Of a stretch of 64,000 bases of DNA, positions 35,953 to 44,697 are shown piece by piece. The notes beneath the pieces are model-generated. The model was given only the letters and a program-made list of their open reading frames with translations, was not told where the DNA came from and made no database searches. The position numbers and the translations under genes are program-made. Within the stretch, counting starts at the first letter, position 1. Every line of letters starts with the position of its first letter. The DNA is from Bacteroidales bacterium (GTDB lineage: Bacteria > Bacteroidota > Bacteroidia > Bacteroidales > F082), in NCBI GenBank assembly GCA_028277395.1, contig JANQGJ010000099.1, positions 62,001-126,000 of the forward strand, read 5' to 3'.

Positions 35953-37413
35953 CTACCAGGGTTGTTTATATGATTCTGTAGCCTTACTACCCCAGGTTGT
36001 TGGAATTATAGCATCATCAATACTATTCGGATCCCAAGTTCGCCTGTAGATTATTGTTTGCCACCTGTAGTTATTAAGCTCACCAACAGCATTCGAATGG
36101 ATTAACTGAAAATCGTTTGTAACGATATCATGTGTGTAAAAAACGAATTTCTTATCCCGTTGCTGCCCCAATTGATAATAATGCCATATTTCATAAGGAT
36201 ATGCAGCCGGTTCGAAATATTGCTCTGAAATAACATTTGGCTGTCCGTATTGTAAATAAACTCTGCCCCTGTCAGTTTTATATCCTTCACTGGCTACAGA
36301 TTTAAAGTTTTTATTTACCTGCATCACTCTTAAGTAGTAATCATTCCAGGCGGATTCCGGATCCAGGTTGTTTCTTTCAAGCCAAAAATTAAGGAAATAT
36401 CTTCTTAACTCATCCATCTCGGCTGTTTCCATCTGATTATTGGCATATGACCTTTCAATGTCAGTAGAAATTGGTGTAAGGTAGTCAATGAACTTTTGAA
36501 GAGTATCTCTGCTTCGTATTTTATCAACAAAGGTGTTTTGTGTATTCAGCACCTGAAGGTTATTAAGATTAAATTGTGCACCAGGATTATATCTCTGGAA
36601 AAATGTCTCTTTGGTAGATAACAATTCATTATTTCTGTTTCTTGCCTCTACCACCAACAGGTAATTACCACTTGGCAAACCAGATATATCAAATGATCCA
36701 AGTACAGGTAATACAGCCGATGATTTCACACGTTTTCTGATAATATATTCATCAAGAATTTTTTCAGATTCAAACGGTCTGATGTAATAGGAGATTAAAA
36801 AAGCATCATCACCAATTACCGGTACAGTATTGTACAATTCCATGTAGAAATGAATATTACCAATTGACGCAGGATAATAATTAAATATCCCCGGAGTTAG
36901 CAAATATCCGTTTTTTGACAAAGGGCTTACTTCATCAGATTTTTCATATGAACTAAGTAATTCAACATCAGAAAACACTACTTCATCAACCGGAAAATCA
37001 ATTACAAATTTATCATTGGATACTATCTCTTTTTGATCACGATTTTTATCCTTCAATTTTATTTCAACATTATATTCGCCTTCAGGTAATCCATATCTCT
37101 GAACATCCAACATATTTAAATCCATTGCATTCGTGTCTGATACGGAAGGTCCTGATAAATTGTACTTTGCATAGTTTACAATTGAATCTCCTTTACTAAA
37201 AATAATCTGGACATCAACTGTTCCCTGGTAACTTCCATCCTCTAATTGTTTGTAAGCTACACTTTTGCCATTTACAGTTAAATAAGTCTCAACATATGGT
37301 TCATTATCAGGTGTGTTAAAAATCGAATATGAAAGATATGCACGCAAATCCTGCGCATATGTTGAAAAAGTGAAAAAAGCGATCGATGAAATTAATAATA
37401 CCAGTTTCTTCAT
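35953..37413 (-). CDS. GWxTD domain-containing exported protein
   Basis: A 486-residue exported protein (signal peptide about 1-20, ending FSTYAQ). The N-terminal about 280 residues are beta-rich, Ig-like. The C-terminal about 200 residues form the GWxTD domain with FLNFWLERNNLDPESAWNDYYLRV, EGYKTDRGRVYLQYGQPN and PYEIWHYYQLGQQRDKKFVFY. In this protein the namesake Trp is Tyr (GYKTD). The family is found across Bacteroidota and other phyla with no established function, often with secretion or cell-surface roles suspected. Confidence 0.88.
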   Translation of the reverse strand: MKKLVLLISSIAFFTFSTYAQDLRAYLSYSIFNTPDNEPYVETYLTVNGKSVAYKQLEDGSYQGTVDVQIIFSKGDSIVNYAKYNLSGPSVSDTNAMDLNMLDVQRYGLPEGEYNVEIKLKDKNRDQKEIVSNDKFVIDFPVDEVVFSDVELLSSYEKSDEVSPLSKNGYLLTPGIFNYYPASIGNIHFYMELYNTVPVIGDDAFLISYYIRPFESEKILDEYIIRKRVKSSAVLPVLGSFDISGLPSGNYLLVVEARNRNNELLSTKETFFQRYNPGAQFNLNNLQVLNTQNTFVDKIRSRDTLQKFIDYLTPISTDIERSYANNQMETAEMDELRRYFLNFWLERNNLDPESAWNDYYLRVMQVNKNFKSVASEGYKTDRGRVYLQYGQPNVISEQYFEPAAYPYEIWHYYQLGQQRDKKFVFYTHDIVTNDFQLIHSNAVGELNNYRWQTIIYRRTWDPNSIDDAIIPTTWGSKATESYKQPW

Positions 37414-37435
37414 ATTAGTAATTTTATATTTATAA

Positions 37436-37443
37436 CAAAGTTA
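37436..37443 (-). promoter_or_regulatory. -7 promoter element of the GWxTD gene
   Basis: On the minus strand TAACTTTG matches TAnnTTTG, 22 bases before the ATG at 37413. Confidence 0.5.
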
Positions 37444-37675
37444 ACTTAAATGAACCCTACAGTCAAAGATTTTATACAAAAATGGTGCCTATCTCTACAT
37501 GTTGTAGTAAAATCCCCCTGAAATTTACTAAACAACGTAAAAAAGTAACAAAATCAAAAGTTAACCTGTGATAATATAACCACGAAAACTGTGCAAATAT
37601 TGTTCGAATTTAATTTATGAATTATCAGTTCAGACCAAAGATTTGATATATTTACTTACCTTATTCAAATTATCA

Positions 37676-38515
37676 ATGGAGCATAATAATAACATTGCTG
37701 ATTACTACAATCAAACTCTAAATCATTATAAAAACTGGTGGAAACTGGACACTAATCTTGCTGTACATTATGGTATATGGGATAAGGACACTAAAACATT
37801 TCATGATTCTTTGATAAATACTAATAAGGTATTAATTGACTTTGCTGATATAAAGGAAGGAGATGTAATACTTGATGCAGGATGTGGTGTTGGGGGGTCC
37901 GCATTTTATCTGGCCAACAACAAAAATGCTAAAGTTGAAGGAATTACACTTAGCAACAGACAATACGATTATGCATCGAAGAAGTGCAAGGAGCTGGAAT
38001 TGGAACATGCAGTTAAATTCTCAGTTCAGGACTACGGACAAACTAATTTTCCGGATTCTACATTTGATGTGGTCTGGGCTATTGAAAGTATAACAAGTTC
38101 AAACGAAAAGGAAAAGTTTATTAAAGAAGCATTCCGAATCCTAAAACCAAATGGTAAGATAATTATTGCTGATTATTTCAGTACATCCGAATCAACCTCC
38201 GAACATGAACTACTCTGTAAATGGCGAAATTTATGGAGTATGGCTCCTTTCATGAATGTACAGGATTATTGTGATCTATTTTCCGGAAATGGGTTTAAAC
38301 TGTCAAAAAATAGTAACATTACCAATGCCATTTATCCAACTGCCAGAAGAATGTATTGGTCATATTTACTGGGTGGACCGTTTGCAGTTTTATATAATCT
38401 TTTCAACAATCCTACCCCGTATGCGAAAAACCACTATAAATCCGGTTTATATCAGTACAAAGCCTTGAAAAGGAAACTTTGGACTTACAATCTCATACTT
38501 TTCGAAAAGGAATAA
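37676..38515 (+). CDS. Class I SAM methyltransferase (small-molecule/prenyl C-methyltransferase-like)
   Basis: A 279-residue methyltransferase. SAM motif I VILDAGCGVGGSAFYLA is at about residues 64-80. Post-I acidic motif VEGITLSNRQ follows at about 88-97. FDVVWAIESITSS (about 136-148) and the motif III region ILKPNGKIIIADYF (about 164-177) come next. The N-terminal segment NLAVHYGIWDKDTKTFHDSL recalls the tocopherol/sterol and geranyl-diphosphate C-methyltransferase group, as does the tail with a Trp/Tyr-rich lid. The start at 37676 (MEHNNN) is preferred over the TTG at 37643. It converges with the isoprenoid-synthase-like gene, 5 bp between the stops, which suggests an isoprenoid or quinone substrate. 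Confidence 0.72.
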   Translation: MEHNNNIADYYNQTLNHYKNWWKLDTNLAVHYGIWDKDTKTFHDSLINTNKVLIDFADIKEGDVILDAGCGVGGSAFYLANNKNAKVEGITLSNRQYDYASKKCKELELEHAVKFSVQDYGQTNFPDSTFDVVWAIESITSSNEKEKFIKEAFRILKPNGKIIIADYFSTSESTSEHELLCKWRNLWSMAPFMNVQDYCDLFSGNGFKLSKNSNITNAIYPTARRMYWSYLLGGPFAVLYNLFNNPTPYAKNHYKSGLYQYKALKRKLWTYNLILFEKE

Positions 38516-38520
38516 CCTAA

Positions 38521-39519
38521 TCAGTACCTGTTTTTTACCTGATAATACATGGTTTTCAAAATATTTCGAACCTTCTCCATATCGCAAATAAGTTCTTTTC
38601 TTGAAAATGATCCAACATCAAAACCTCCTTCTGAACTCATTTCCAGCTTCTGGTAATGTTCAATGCAAACAAATCCTCTGTTAATTACCGGCATGACAAT
38701 ATCCAGAAATTTCCTCAACTGTTTTTTCGGATAATTCATTTTGTTACATGCATCCAGGAACTTTTGAAGCAAACTTCTGTATTGATCTTTCAATTCATTA
38801 ATATCACCAGTCCTGACAGGAATGGTTGCAATATTACTTTTTGAATCTTTGTAAACATCAAATATATCATTTTCAAATTGCATAAGTGAGCCAAGTTTGT
38901 ACAAGCTTTCCTTCTCTTCTCTTTCTAATTCATGGTCAAAAGCTGTTCTGTAAAACAGTACTGATTCACCGCCTTTTTTACATGTTATTTCCCAAATATC
39001 ATCACTGGTAGTTAACGGGTCAGTTTGTCTTTTACTGTCAATTTGTGCCTTATGGACCAATAACAACTGGTTGATAATATTTTCAGGATCATCAGAAAGT
39101 TTTAATGCTCTTATATAAAAATCCAGAAATAGTTGTTCATTTGATGTGGTTATATTAAATGATTCAGGTGACTCTACCAAACTAACAATTTGATCCTCAG
39201 ACTTTCCATGATCATCAATAAAATCATCAAACAATCCAGTAATAACACCCTGACATGTACTTATCCACCTTTCTGTTTCTGACATATTGAATCCTCGCAG
39301 AGCACATATTGCTTCTCCAAGTATTGCAGGAACTGCCAGACCATAATATTTCTTAATTTTTAATATATCCTTTTCAGAAACTGTTGTATCAGAAGTCAAC
39401 AAAACAGGATCAATTACAGGAGATAAATTAACCTTAATAAAACCTTCCTGTTTTTTCAGATTATTAACAATTCGCAAATATGTTGCCGGAAGCTGAAGGG
39501 CGTTTCGTAAACTACCCAT
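38521..39519 (-). CDS. Class I isoprenoid synthase-like protein (putative terpene/prenyl synthase)
   Basis: A 332-residue all-alpha protein with both metal motifs of the class I terpenoid synthase fold. DDFIDD (residues 98-103) matches the aspartate-rich motif and NDIFDVYKD (217-225) the NSE/DTE-type second motif. A region like KKGGESVLFY at 181-190 fits the effector helix between them. The motifs are set for three Mg2+ ions that trigger diphosphate release. It is not a standard trans-prenyltransferase (IspA/IspB) because those have two DDxxD motifs. It is the minus-strand neighbour upstream of sucC's terminator and convergent with a SAM methyltransferase. Product is unknown. Confidence 0.68.
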   Translation of the reverse strand: MGSLRNALQLPATYLRIVNNLKKQEGFIKVNLSPVIDPVLLTSDTTVSEKDILKIKKYYGLAVPAILGEAICALRGFNMSETERWISTCQGVITGLFDDFIDDHGKSEDQIVSLVESPESFNITTSNEQLFLDFYIRALKLSDDPENIINQLLLVHKAQIDSKRQTDPLTTSDDIWEITCKKGGESVLFYRTAFDHELEREEKESLYKLGSLMQFENDIFDVYKDSKSNIATIPVRTGDINELKDQYRSLLQKFLDACNKMNYPKKQLRKFLDIVMPVINRGFVCIEHYQKLEMSSEGGFDVGSFSRKELICDMEKVRNILKTMYYQVKNRY

Positions 39520-39565
39520 AATGTATTGATTACTTATTTTACAGACAATGATAAGAAATTTTTAT

Positions 39566-39605
39566 CAAAAAAGCCGAAACATGCACCATAATGCATATTT
39601 CGGCT
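39566..39605 (-). terminator. Intrinsic terminator of sucC
   Basis: On the minus strand the stem AGCCGAAA (39598-39605) with TTTCGGCT (39572-39579), extended by ATGCA/TGCAT pairing inside the loop, is followed by a TTTTTT run. It sits 28 bases after the sucC stop at 39633. Confidence 0.85.
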
Positions 39606-39632
39606 GTACTATTTTATTTCTTTGAATACTGA

Positions 39633-40823
39633 TTAAGCCAGTACTGTATTTACAAGTTTTGCGGCTTCTTCAAGTTGTATGGCTGAATGCACTTTCAGCC
39701 CCGACTGATCAATAATATCTTTACCTTCTTCGGCATTTGTTCCCTGTAATCTTACAATAATAGGGATATTAATATTACCAATATTTTTATAGGCATCAAC
39801 AATTCCCTGTGCTACTCTGTCACATCTAACTATACCTCCAAAAATATTTACAAGAATAGCTTCAACTCTGTCATCACGAAGTATTATTCTAAATGCTTCT
39901 TCAACACGCTTAGCGTCAGCAGTTCCTCCAACATCAAGGAAATTTGCAGGGTTACCACCCGACATTTTTATCATATCCATAGTTGCCATTGCCAGTCCGG
40001 CACCATTGACCATACAGGCAACATTACCATCCAGTTTAACAAAATTAAGATCGAACTTACTTGCCTCAACTTCCGTAGGGTCTTCTTCGTGATAATCCCT
40101 CATTTCAAGAATATCCTTATGTCGATAAAGAGCATTGTTATCAATAACAACTTTTGAGTCAGCGGCAAATACTTTTCCATCAGCAGCTTTTATTACAGGA
40201 TTGATCTCAAACAAACTACTATCGGAGCCAACATAGGCATCGTACAGTGCAATGACAAATTTCACCATTTCCTTAAAAGAAACTCCGCTTAACCCAAGAT
40301 TAAAAGCAATTCTACGTGCCTGAAACCCTGTTAGTCCTACTTTCGGGTCAACAATTTCAGTAAATATTTCTTCCGGGGTTTCTTCAGCCACCTCTTCAAT
40401 ATTCATTCCACCTCGTGGTGAATACATTACCATATTTTTACCCAGATCACGGTTTAGCAATATGCTCATGTAATATTCTTCAACATCCTCCGGGCCAGGA
40501 TAATATATGTTTTGTTCTATAAGAACTTTTCTTACCAGTTTTCCTTCTTTTTTAGTCTGAGGTGTAACAAGCATCATTCCAAGTATCTGATCGGCAAACT
40601 CCTTTACTTCGCTGAGTGAGCTCGCAATCTTTACTCCACCACCTTTACCACGTCCTCCCGCATGAATCTGGGCTTTTACTGCCCATTTAGTTGAACCTGT
40701 TTTCTTCTGTATTTCTTTGGCCGCTTCAACTGCGGATTCAGGTGATGCAACTACAATGTTAAACGGAACGGCAACGCCATATCCCTGTAATATAGATTTT
40801 CCCTGGTATTCGTGTAAATTCAT
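39633..40823 (-). CDS. sucC: Succinate--CoA ligase (ADP-forming) subunit beta
   Basis: A 396-residue beta subunit of succinyl-CoA synthetase, which with SucD makes ATP or GTP from succinyl-CoA in the TCA cycle. The ATP-grasp domain spans about 1-240, with MNLHEYQGKSILQGYGVAVP and VKAQIHAGGRGKGGGVKIA (about 49-67). SLFEINPVIKAADGKVFAADSKVVIDNN (about 200-227) comes next. NGAGLAMATMDMIKMSGGNPANFLDVGGTADAKRVEEAF marks the C-terminal flavodoxin-like half. The length is normal. sucD is not adjacent in this window, so the two subunits are encoded apart or further upstream. Confidence 0.96.
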   Translation of the reverse strand: MNLHEYQGKSILQGYGVAVPFNIVVASPESAVEAAKEIQKKTGSTKWAVKAQIHAGGRGKGGGVKIASSLSEVKEFADQILGMMLVTPQTKKEGKLVRKVLIEQNIYYPGPEDVEEYYMSILLNRDLGKNMVMYSPRGGMNIEEVAEETPEEIFTEIVDPKVGLTGFQARRIAFNLGLSGVSFKEMVKFVIALYDAYVGSDSSLFEINPVIKAADGKVFAADSKVVIDNNALYRHKDILEMRDYHEEDPTEVEASKFDLNFVKLDGNVACMVNGAGLAMATMDMIKMSGGNPANFLDVGGTADAKRVEEAFRIILRDDRVEAILVNIFGGIVRCDRVAQGIVDAYKNIGNINIPIIVRLQGTNAEEGKDIIDQSGLKVHSAIQLEEAAKLVNTVLA

Positions 40824-40859
40824 AGTTCGTTATAAGTTTAGTATTGCAATTTCGATGGT

Positions 40860-40878
40860 CAAAAGTAGCACAAATATA
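40860..40878 (-). promoter_or_regulatory. Two candidate -7 elements upstream of sucC
   Basis: On the minus strand TATATTTG (40871-40878) and TACTTTTG (40860-40867) both match TAnnTTTG, 36 and 47 bases before the ATG at 40823. Either or both may be used. Confidence 0.4.
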
Positions 40879-40948
40879 CTTACTGAATTATATTAGTCAT
40901 ATAAAGTTTAATGTAATACTAAATTTAGAATGCCTTTTAAATTAGTTT

Positions 40949-40956
40949 TATCTTTG
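40949..40956 (+). promoter_or_regulatory. -7 promoter element of the LolD-like gene
   Basis: TATCTTTG matches TAnnTTTG, 16 bases before the ATG at 40973. Confidence 0.55.
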
Positions 40957-40972
40957 CATTATTACTTTATTT

Positions 40973-41632
40973 ATGATTATAGCTGAGAATATAACAAAAT
41001 CATATGGACGAGTTGAAGTGTTAAAAGGAATCAATCTGGCAGTTGATAAGGGGGAGATTGTATCCATTGTTGGAAAATCAGGAGCAGGAAAATCAACTCT
41101 TCTTCAAATACTCGGCACCATTGATAAAGCCGACAGTGGAAATATTAAAATTGCAGAAGTTGATGTAAACAAGCTTGATCATAAACCTCTGGCGAAATTC
41201 AGAAATAGCAAAATTGGTTTCGTATTTCAATTTCATCATTTATTACCGGAGTTCACAGCAATTGAAAATATTTGTATCCCCGCGTTTATAGCAGGTATAA
41301 ACAAAAAACAAGCGGAAAATAAGGCCGTTGAATTGCTTAAGTTTTTAGGCCTGACAAACAGGGCAGACCATAAACCTGATGCAATGTCGGGAGGTGAGCA
41401 GCAACGTGTAGCTATTGCAAGGGCAATTATTAATAATCCCTCTGTAATTCTTGCTGATGAACCTTCGGGTAATCTTGATTCGCACGCATCAAATGAACTT
41501 CATAAACTAATAATTAGATTAAGAGATGAGTTTAATCAAACCTTTGTAATTGCAACGCATAACAAAGAACTGGCTGATATGGCCGATCGTAAACTGGAAA
41601 TTAATGATGGTGTTATTTTCACAAAAAAATAA
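40973..41632 (+). CDS. lolD: ABC transporter ATP-binding protein, LolD-like (MacB/LolD family)
   Basis: A 219-residue ATPase of the LolD/MacB family. Walker [10 protein letters not shown] at residues 34-42, Q-loop [16 protein letters not shown] near 84, signature [14 protein letters not shown] near 141, Walker [10 protein letters not shown] near 162 and switch His in IATHN near 198. LolD works with LolC/LolE to free lipoproteins from the inner membrane. No permease gene is adjacent here, as often in Bacteroidota, so the partner must lie elsewhere and the name is by similarity. The TPR gene follows 71 bp downstream. Confidence 0.88.
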   Translation: MIIAENITKSYGRVEVLKGINLAVDKGEIVSIVGKSGAGKSTLLQILGTIDKADSGNIKIAEVDVNKLDHKPLAKFRNSKIGFVFQFHHLLPEFTAIENICIPAFIAGINKKQAENKAVELLKFLGLTNRADHKPDAMSGGEQQRVAIARAIINNPSVILADEPSGNLDSHASNELHKLIIRLRDEFNQTFVIATHNKELADMADRKLEINDGVIFTKK

Positions 41633-41703
41633 TTATACCTATAATACGTTATCAGTGAGATGTTATAATCTTTAAAATATACTTTAGTCAAAAAGAAAAT
41701 AAA

Positions 41704-44391
41704 ATGCAGGCAGCATACAATAAATTTCACCTCATAATCAGGTTTGTAATCCTGATCCTGACCTTCGCCATATGCCAGGCAACTTTTGCACAACAAGCTA
41801 TTACATACGATGAAGCTATTGTATATGCTGACAGAAAGCTCTCCGAATCCAAACTTATGGATGCAAAAGCATATTATCAACAGGCACTGAAATTGAAACC
41901 AGGTGATGAATATGCTAAAAGTAAGATTTCAATGATTGTAGAAAAAATGAAGTCTGCTATGGCGGCAGAAGATGAGTATTACGACATTATTGATTATGCT
42001 GATGAACTTTTTGACAGCAACAAACTACAGGATGCAATTGATCAATATAACAAGGCTCTTAAAATAATTCCGGACGATGAATATGCTCTTACTAAAGTAC
42101 GGGAGATAAAAGAATTCCAGAATTCAGAAAGAGAAAGAATTGAAAAGTTTAATCTGCAAATGGAAACCGGGAAAGTATACCTGGAAACCGGAGAATATGA
42201 TAATGCGATTGCTGCATTCACTGAAGCTGCAGGTATTTTCCCCGACAGGGAATCACCTATTACTGAGCTTAACAAAGCAAATGCTCTTAAAAACGAATAT
42301 GAGCAAAAAAAAGCTCTTTATGATGAGAAAATTGAAGAAGCAGGTCGTTATTTTACTATCAGGAATTATGCTGAATCGCTAAAGTTATACTCTGAAGCAG
42401 CTAAAATACTTCCTGATGATCAAGTTGCAATAAACAAAATAGCACAGCTAAAACCACTGGCAGACAAACAAATTAAATACAATCGTAAAATAGAAGAAGC
42501 AGATGAGTTCTATATTTCAAGGGATTTTATTTCTGCAAGAAAAGTTTACCTTACAGCGAATGAACTTTGGCCTGAAAAAAGTTATCCTCAGGATATGATT
42601 GATAAAATTAATGAAAAGCTGGAACTCGAAAAAGAAGATCTTGAAAATAACTATAATCAATATATCGCGAAGGGCGACAGTTTGTTTGGATCTCAGGAAT
42701 ACGCACTAGCCCTGGGCAGCTATAATCTGGCACTAAACCTTAAACCGGATGAGAACTATCCTAAATCAAAAATATCTGAAATCGACATAATATTTGAGAA
42801 CCGGCGTATTGCTGCTGAAAAAGATTACCAATCCCTAATTGTTAGTGCCGACAGTGCATTCGATGCTGCATCATATAATATAGCCCGTAGTAAATATGAA
42901 ACCGCACTTGAAGTAAAACCAGATGATGAATATCCTACATCCAGGCTGACAGAAATTGAAGAAAAACTGGCAATTATAGCTGCAGAAGAAAAAGCCAATG
43001 AACAATACAACAGTATAATTGAACAGGCTGATAAGCTGTATAATGCAGGAAATTATGAGTTAGCAATCAAAAAATACAGGGAAGCACAGGCACTTAAATC
43101 AATTGAAAACTATCCAATGGCTAAAATTGAAGCAATAACTACCATTTTGGCCAATGCGGCTAAGCAAAAACAAATCGACGAAAAATATAATGAGCTTATC
43201 CTTACAGCTGTTCAGCAATTTAATCAGGATAAATTCAGTGAAGCTAAGTTATCATATGTAAATGCTTCGGAACTAAAACCATTGGAAGAACTACCTAAAT
43301 TACAGATCTCGAAGATTGACAGTATAATGACAGAGCAGGCAAGGCAGGCTGAAATAAAAGCAGATTATGATGTACTGGTTGCACAGGGTGATTCTCTAAA
43401 AGAATTGAAGGATTACGATCTTGCAATTGTAAAATATGAGGAAGCAATTCGGTTGATCCCTGGTCTTGATATTGCTAAGAACAGAAAAAATACTGCTGAA
43501 ACTATCCAGATAAATATAAGGAAAGAAGCAGAACGACAAAAAGCATATGATGAAGCAATTGCTAAAGGAGATAACCTGTTCGATGAAGGTAGTTTTGAAC
43601 TTGCCAGGGTAGAATTTCAGAAAGCACAATCACTTAAAAGCGACCAGGAATACCCGCGTCAGCGTTTGAAAGACATTGTAAATGAGCTTGAAAGACTTGA
43701 AGCTGAGAAAGAAGAAAGATATGCACAATCTGTAGCAGAAGGTGATGCAAGTTTTGAACTTGGACAGTATGAAGATGCTCTGAAGAAATACCAGGTAGCT
43801 GTCAGTATTAAACCCGATGAAAGTCATCCGAAACAAAGAATAAATGAATGCAATGGATTTATCGCTGAGAAAATGAAACGTTTATCTGCTGAATATGATG
43901 CTGCAATAGCTGAGGCAAAGAAATTTCATGACGCTAAAATTTATGACAAAGCAATTGTTTCCTTCAGAAAAGCAATGAGTATAAAACCTGATGAGACATA
44001 TCCTTCAGAAATGATAGATCAGATTACAAAGTTCATTGAAGAAAATTCAATTGTGGATGTAATAAACAAACAGGACTCAATATTAATGGGCGCAACCAAT
44101 AAATTTGAATTTGAGCCGGTAAAAATTAGTGTTAGAAAAAGCAACTATATTTTTATAAAAGCAAAAAGTCTGGATGACAAACCTGTGAAACTGATATTTA
44201 GCTACGGTAGTAACACAAGTAAAAATGGAGGATTTGTCGTTCAGGTAATTGAAGGTAATACCTATAACGATTATATTGTCCGTGTTGGAAATCAGTATAA
44301 ATGGTTCTCAGAAGATAACAACTGGCTAACCATACACCCTGAAAACGGTGATGTGGAAATTTCTATGCTTAGAATATCAAAAGGCTATTAA
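41704..44391 (+). CDS. Exported protein with 13 tandem TPR-like repeats and beta-rich C-terminal domain
   Basis: An 895-residue exported protein (signal peptide about 1-28, ending ATFAQ). From about residue 30 to 780 it is built of 13 tandem repeats, each about 53-60 residues. The consensus is YxxxIxxADxxFxxxxYxxAixxYxxAlxlKPdexYPxxkI, each a TPR helix pair plus a charged linking helix. The last about 110 residues carry beta strands (FEFEPVKISVRKSNYIFIKAKSLDDKPVK, NGGFVVQVIEGNTYNDYIVRVGNQYKW). The whole suggests a long periplasmic scaffold binding other proteins. A small TPR-related gene follows after 11 bp. The specific function is not known. Confidence 0.85.
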   Translation: MQAAYNKFHLIIRFVILILTFAICQATFAQQAITYDEAIVYADRKLSESKLMDAKAYYQQALKLKPGDEYAKSKISMIVEKMKSAMAAEDEYYDIIDYADELFDSNKLQDAIDQYNKALKIIPDDEYALTKVREIKEFQNSERERIEKFNLQMETGKVYLETGEYDNAIAAFTEAAGIFPDRESPITELNKANALKNEYEQKKALYDEKIEEAGRYFTIRNYAESLKLYSEAAKILPDDQVAINKIAQLKPLADKQIKYNRKIEEADEFYISRDFISARKVYLTANELWPEKSYPQDMIDKINEKLELEKEDLENNYNQYIAKGDSLFGSQEYALALGSYNLALNLKPDENYPKSKISEIDIIFENRRIAAEKDYQSLIVSADSAFDAASYNIARSKYETALEVKPDDEYPTSRLTEIEEKLAIIAAEEKANEQYNSIIEQADKLYNAGNYELAIKKYREAQALKSIENYPMAKIEAITTILANAAKQKQIDEKYNELILTAVQQFNQDKFSEAKLSYVNASELKPLEELPKLQISKIDSIMTEQARQAEIKADYDVLVAQGDSLKELKDYDLAIVKYEEAIRLIPGLDIAKNRKNTAETIQINIRKEAERQKAYDEAIAKGDNLFDEGSFELARVEFQKAQSLKSDQEYPRQRLKDIVNELERLEAEKEERYAQSVAEGDASFELGQYEDALKKYQVAVSIKPDESHPKQRINECNGFIAEKMKRLSAEYDAAIAEAKKFHDAKIYDKAIVSFRKAMSIKPDETYPSEMIDQITKFIEENSIVDVINKQDSILMGATNKFEFEPVKISVRKSNYIFIKAKSLDDKPVKLIFSYGSNTSKNGGFVVQVIEGNTYNDYIVRVGNQYKWFSEDNNWLTIHPENGDVEISMLRISKGY

Positions 44392-44402
44392 CTGTTGATA
44401 AT

Positions 44403-44681
44403 ATGAATGAAGGAAGAGGAGTTGAAAGTCGGATCAAAGAACTATCTGATATGATATCGGTTGATGTTCAAAACACTGATCTGCTGTATGAAAGAGCTGG
44501 CTTATACACAAAAATACAGGTACTTGGTAAAGCTATCAATGATTATCTTACCATATTAGGCATAAATCCTGATGATAAACAGGCAAAAGTAAAACTTGAA
44601 ATGCTTAAAACTATAACCAGGTTTTCAAATACCGATATTTATGCAAATCCAAATACTAATATGGACCCCTGGCTGGAATAG
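44403..44681 (+). CDS. Small hypothetical protein with a TPR-like helix pair
   Basis: A 92-residue protein with no signal peptide. DLLYERAGLYTKIQVLGKAINDYLTILGINPDD resembles a single TPR unit. It begins 11 bp after the 13-repeat protein and is presumably co-transcribed. It ends with an Asn-rich tail (ANPNTNMDPWLE). Function unknown; a cytoplasmic partner is possible. Confidence 0.6.
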   Translation: MNEGRGVESRIKELSDMISVDVQNTDLLYERAGLYTKIQVLGKAINDYLTILGINPDDKQAKVKLEMLKTITRFSNTDIYANPNTNMDPWLE

Positions 44682-44697
44682 TTCCTGATTATATGAG

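Noticed and set aside
41794..44050. DNA tandem repeat or recent duplication in the TPR-like gene
   Set aside because: The 13 protein repeats are clearly diverged at the DNA level, so they are old repeats within the protein and not a sequence expansion.
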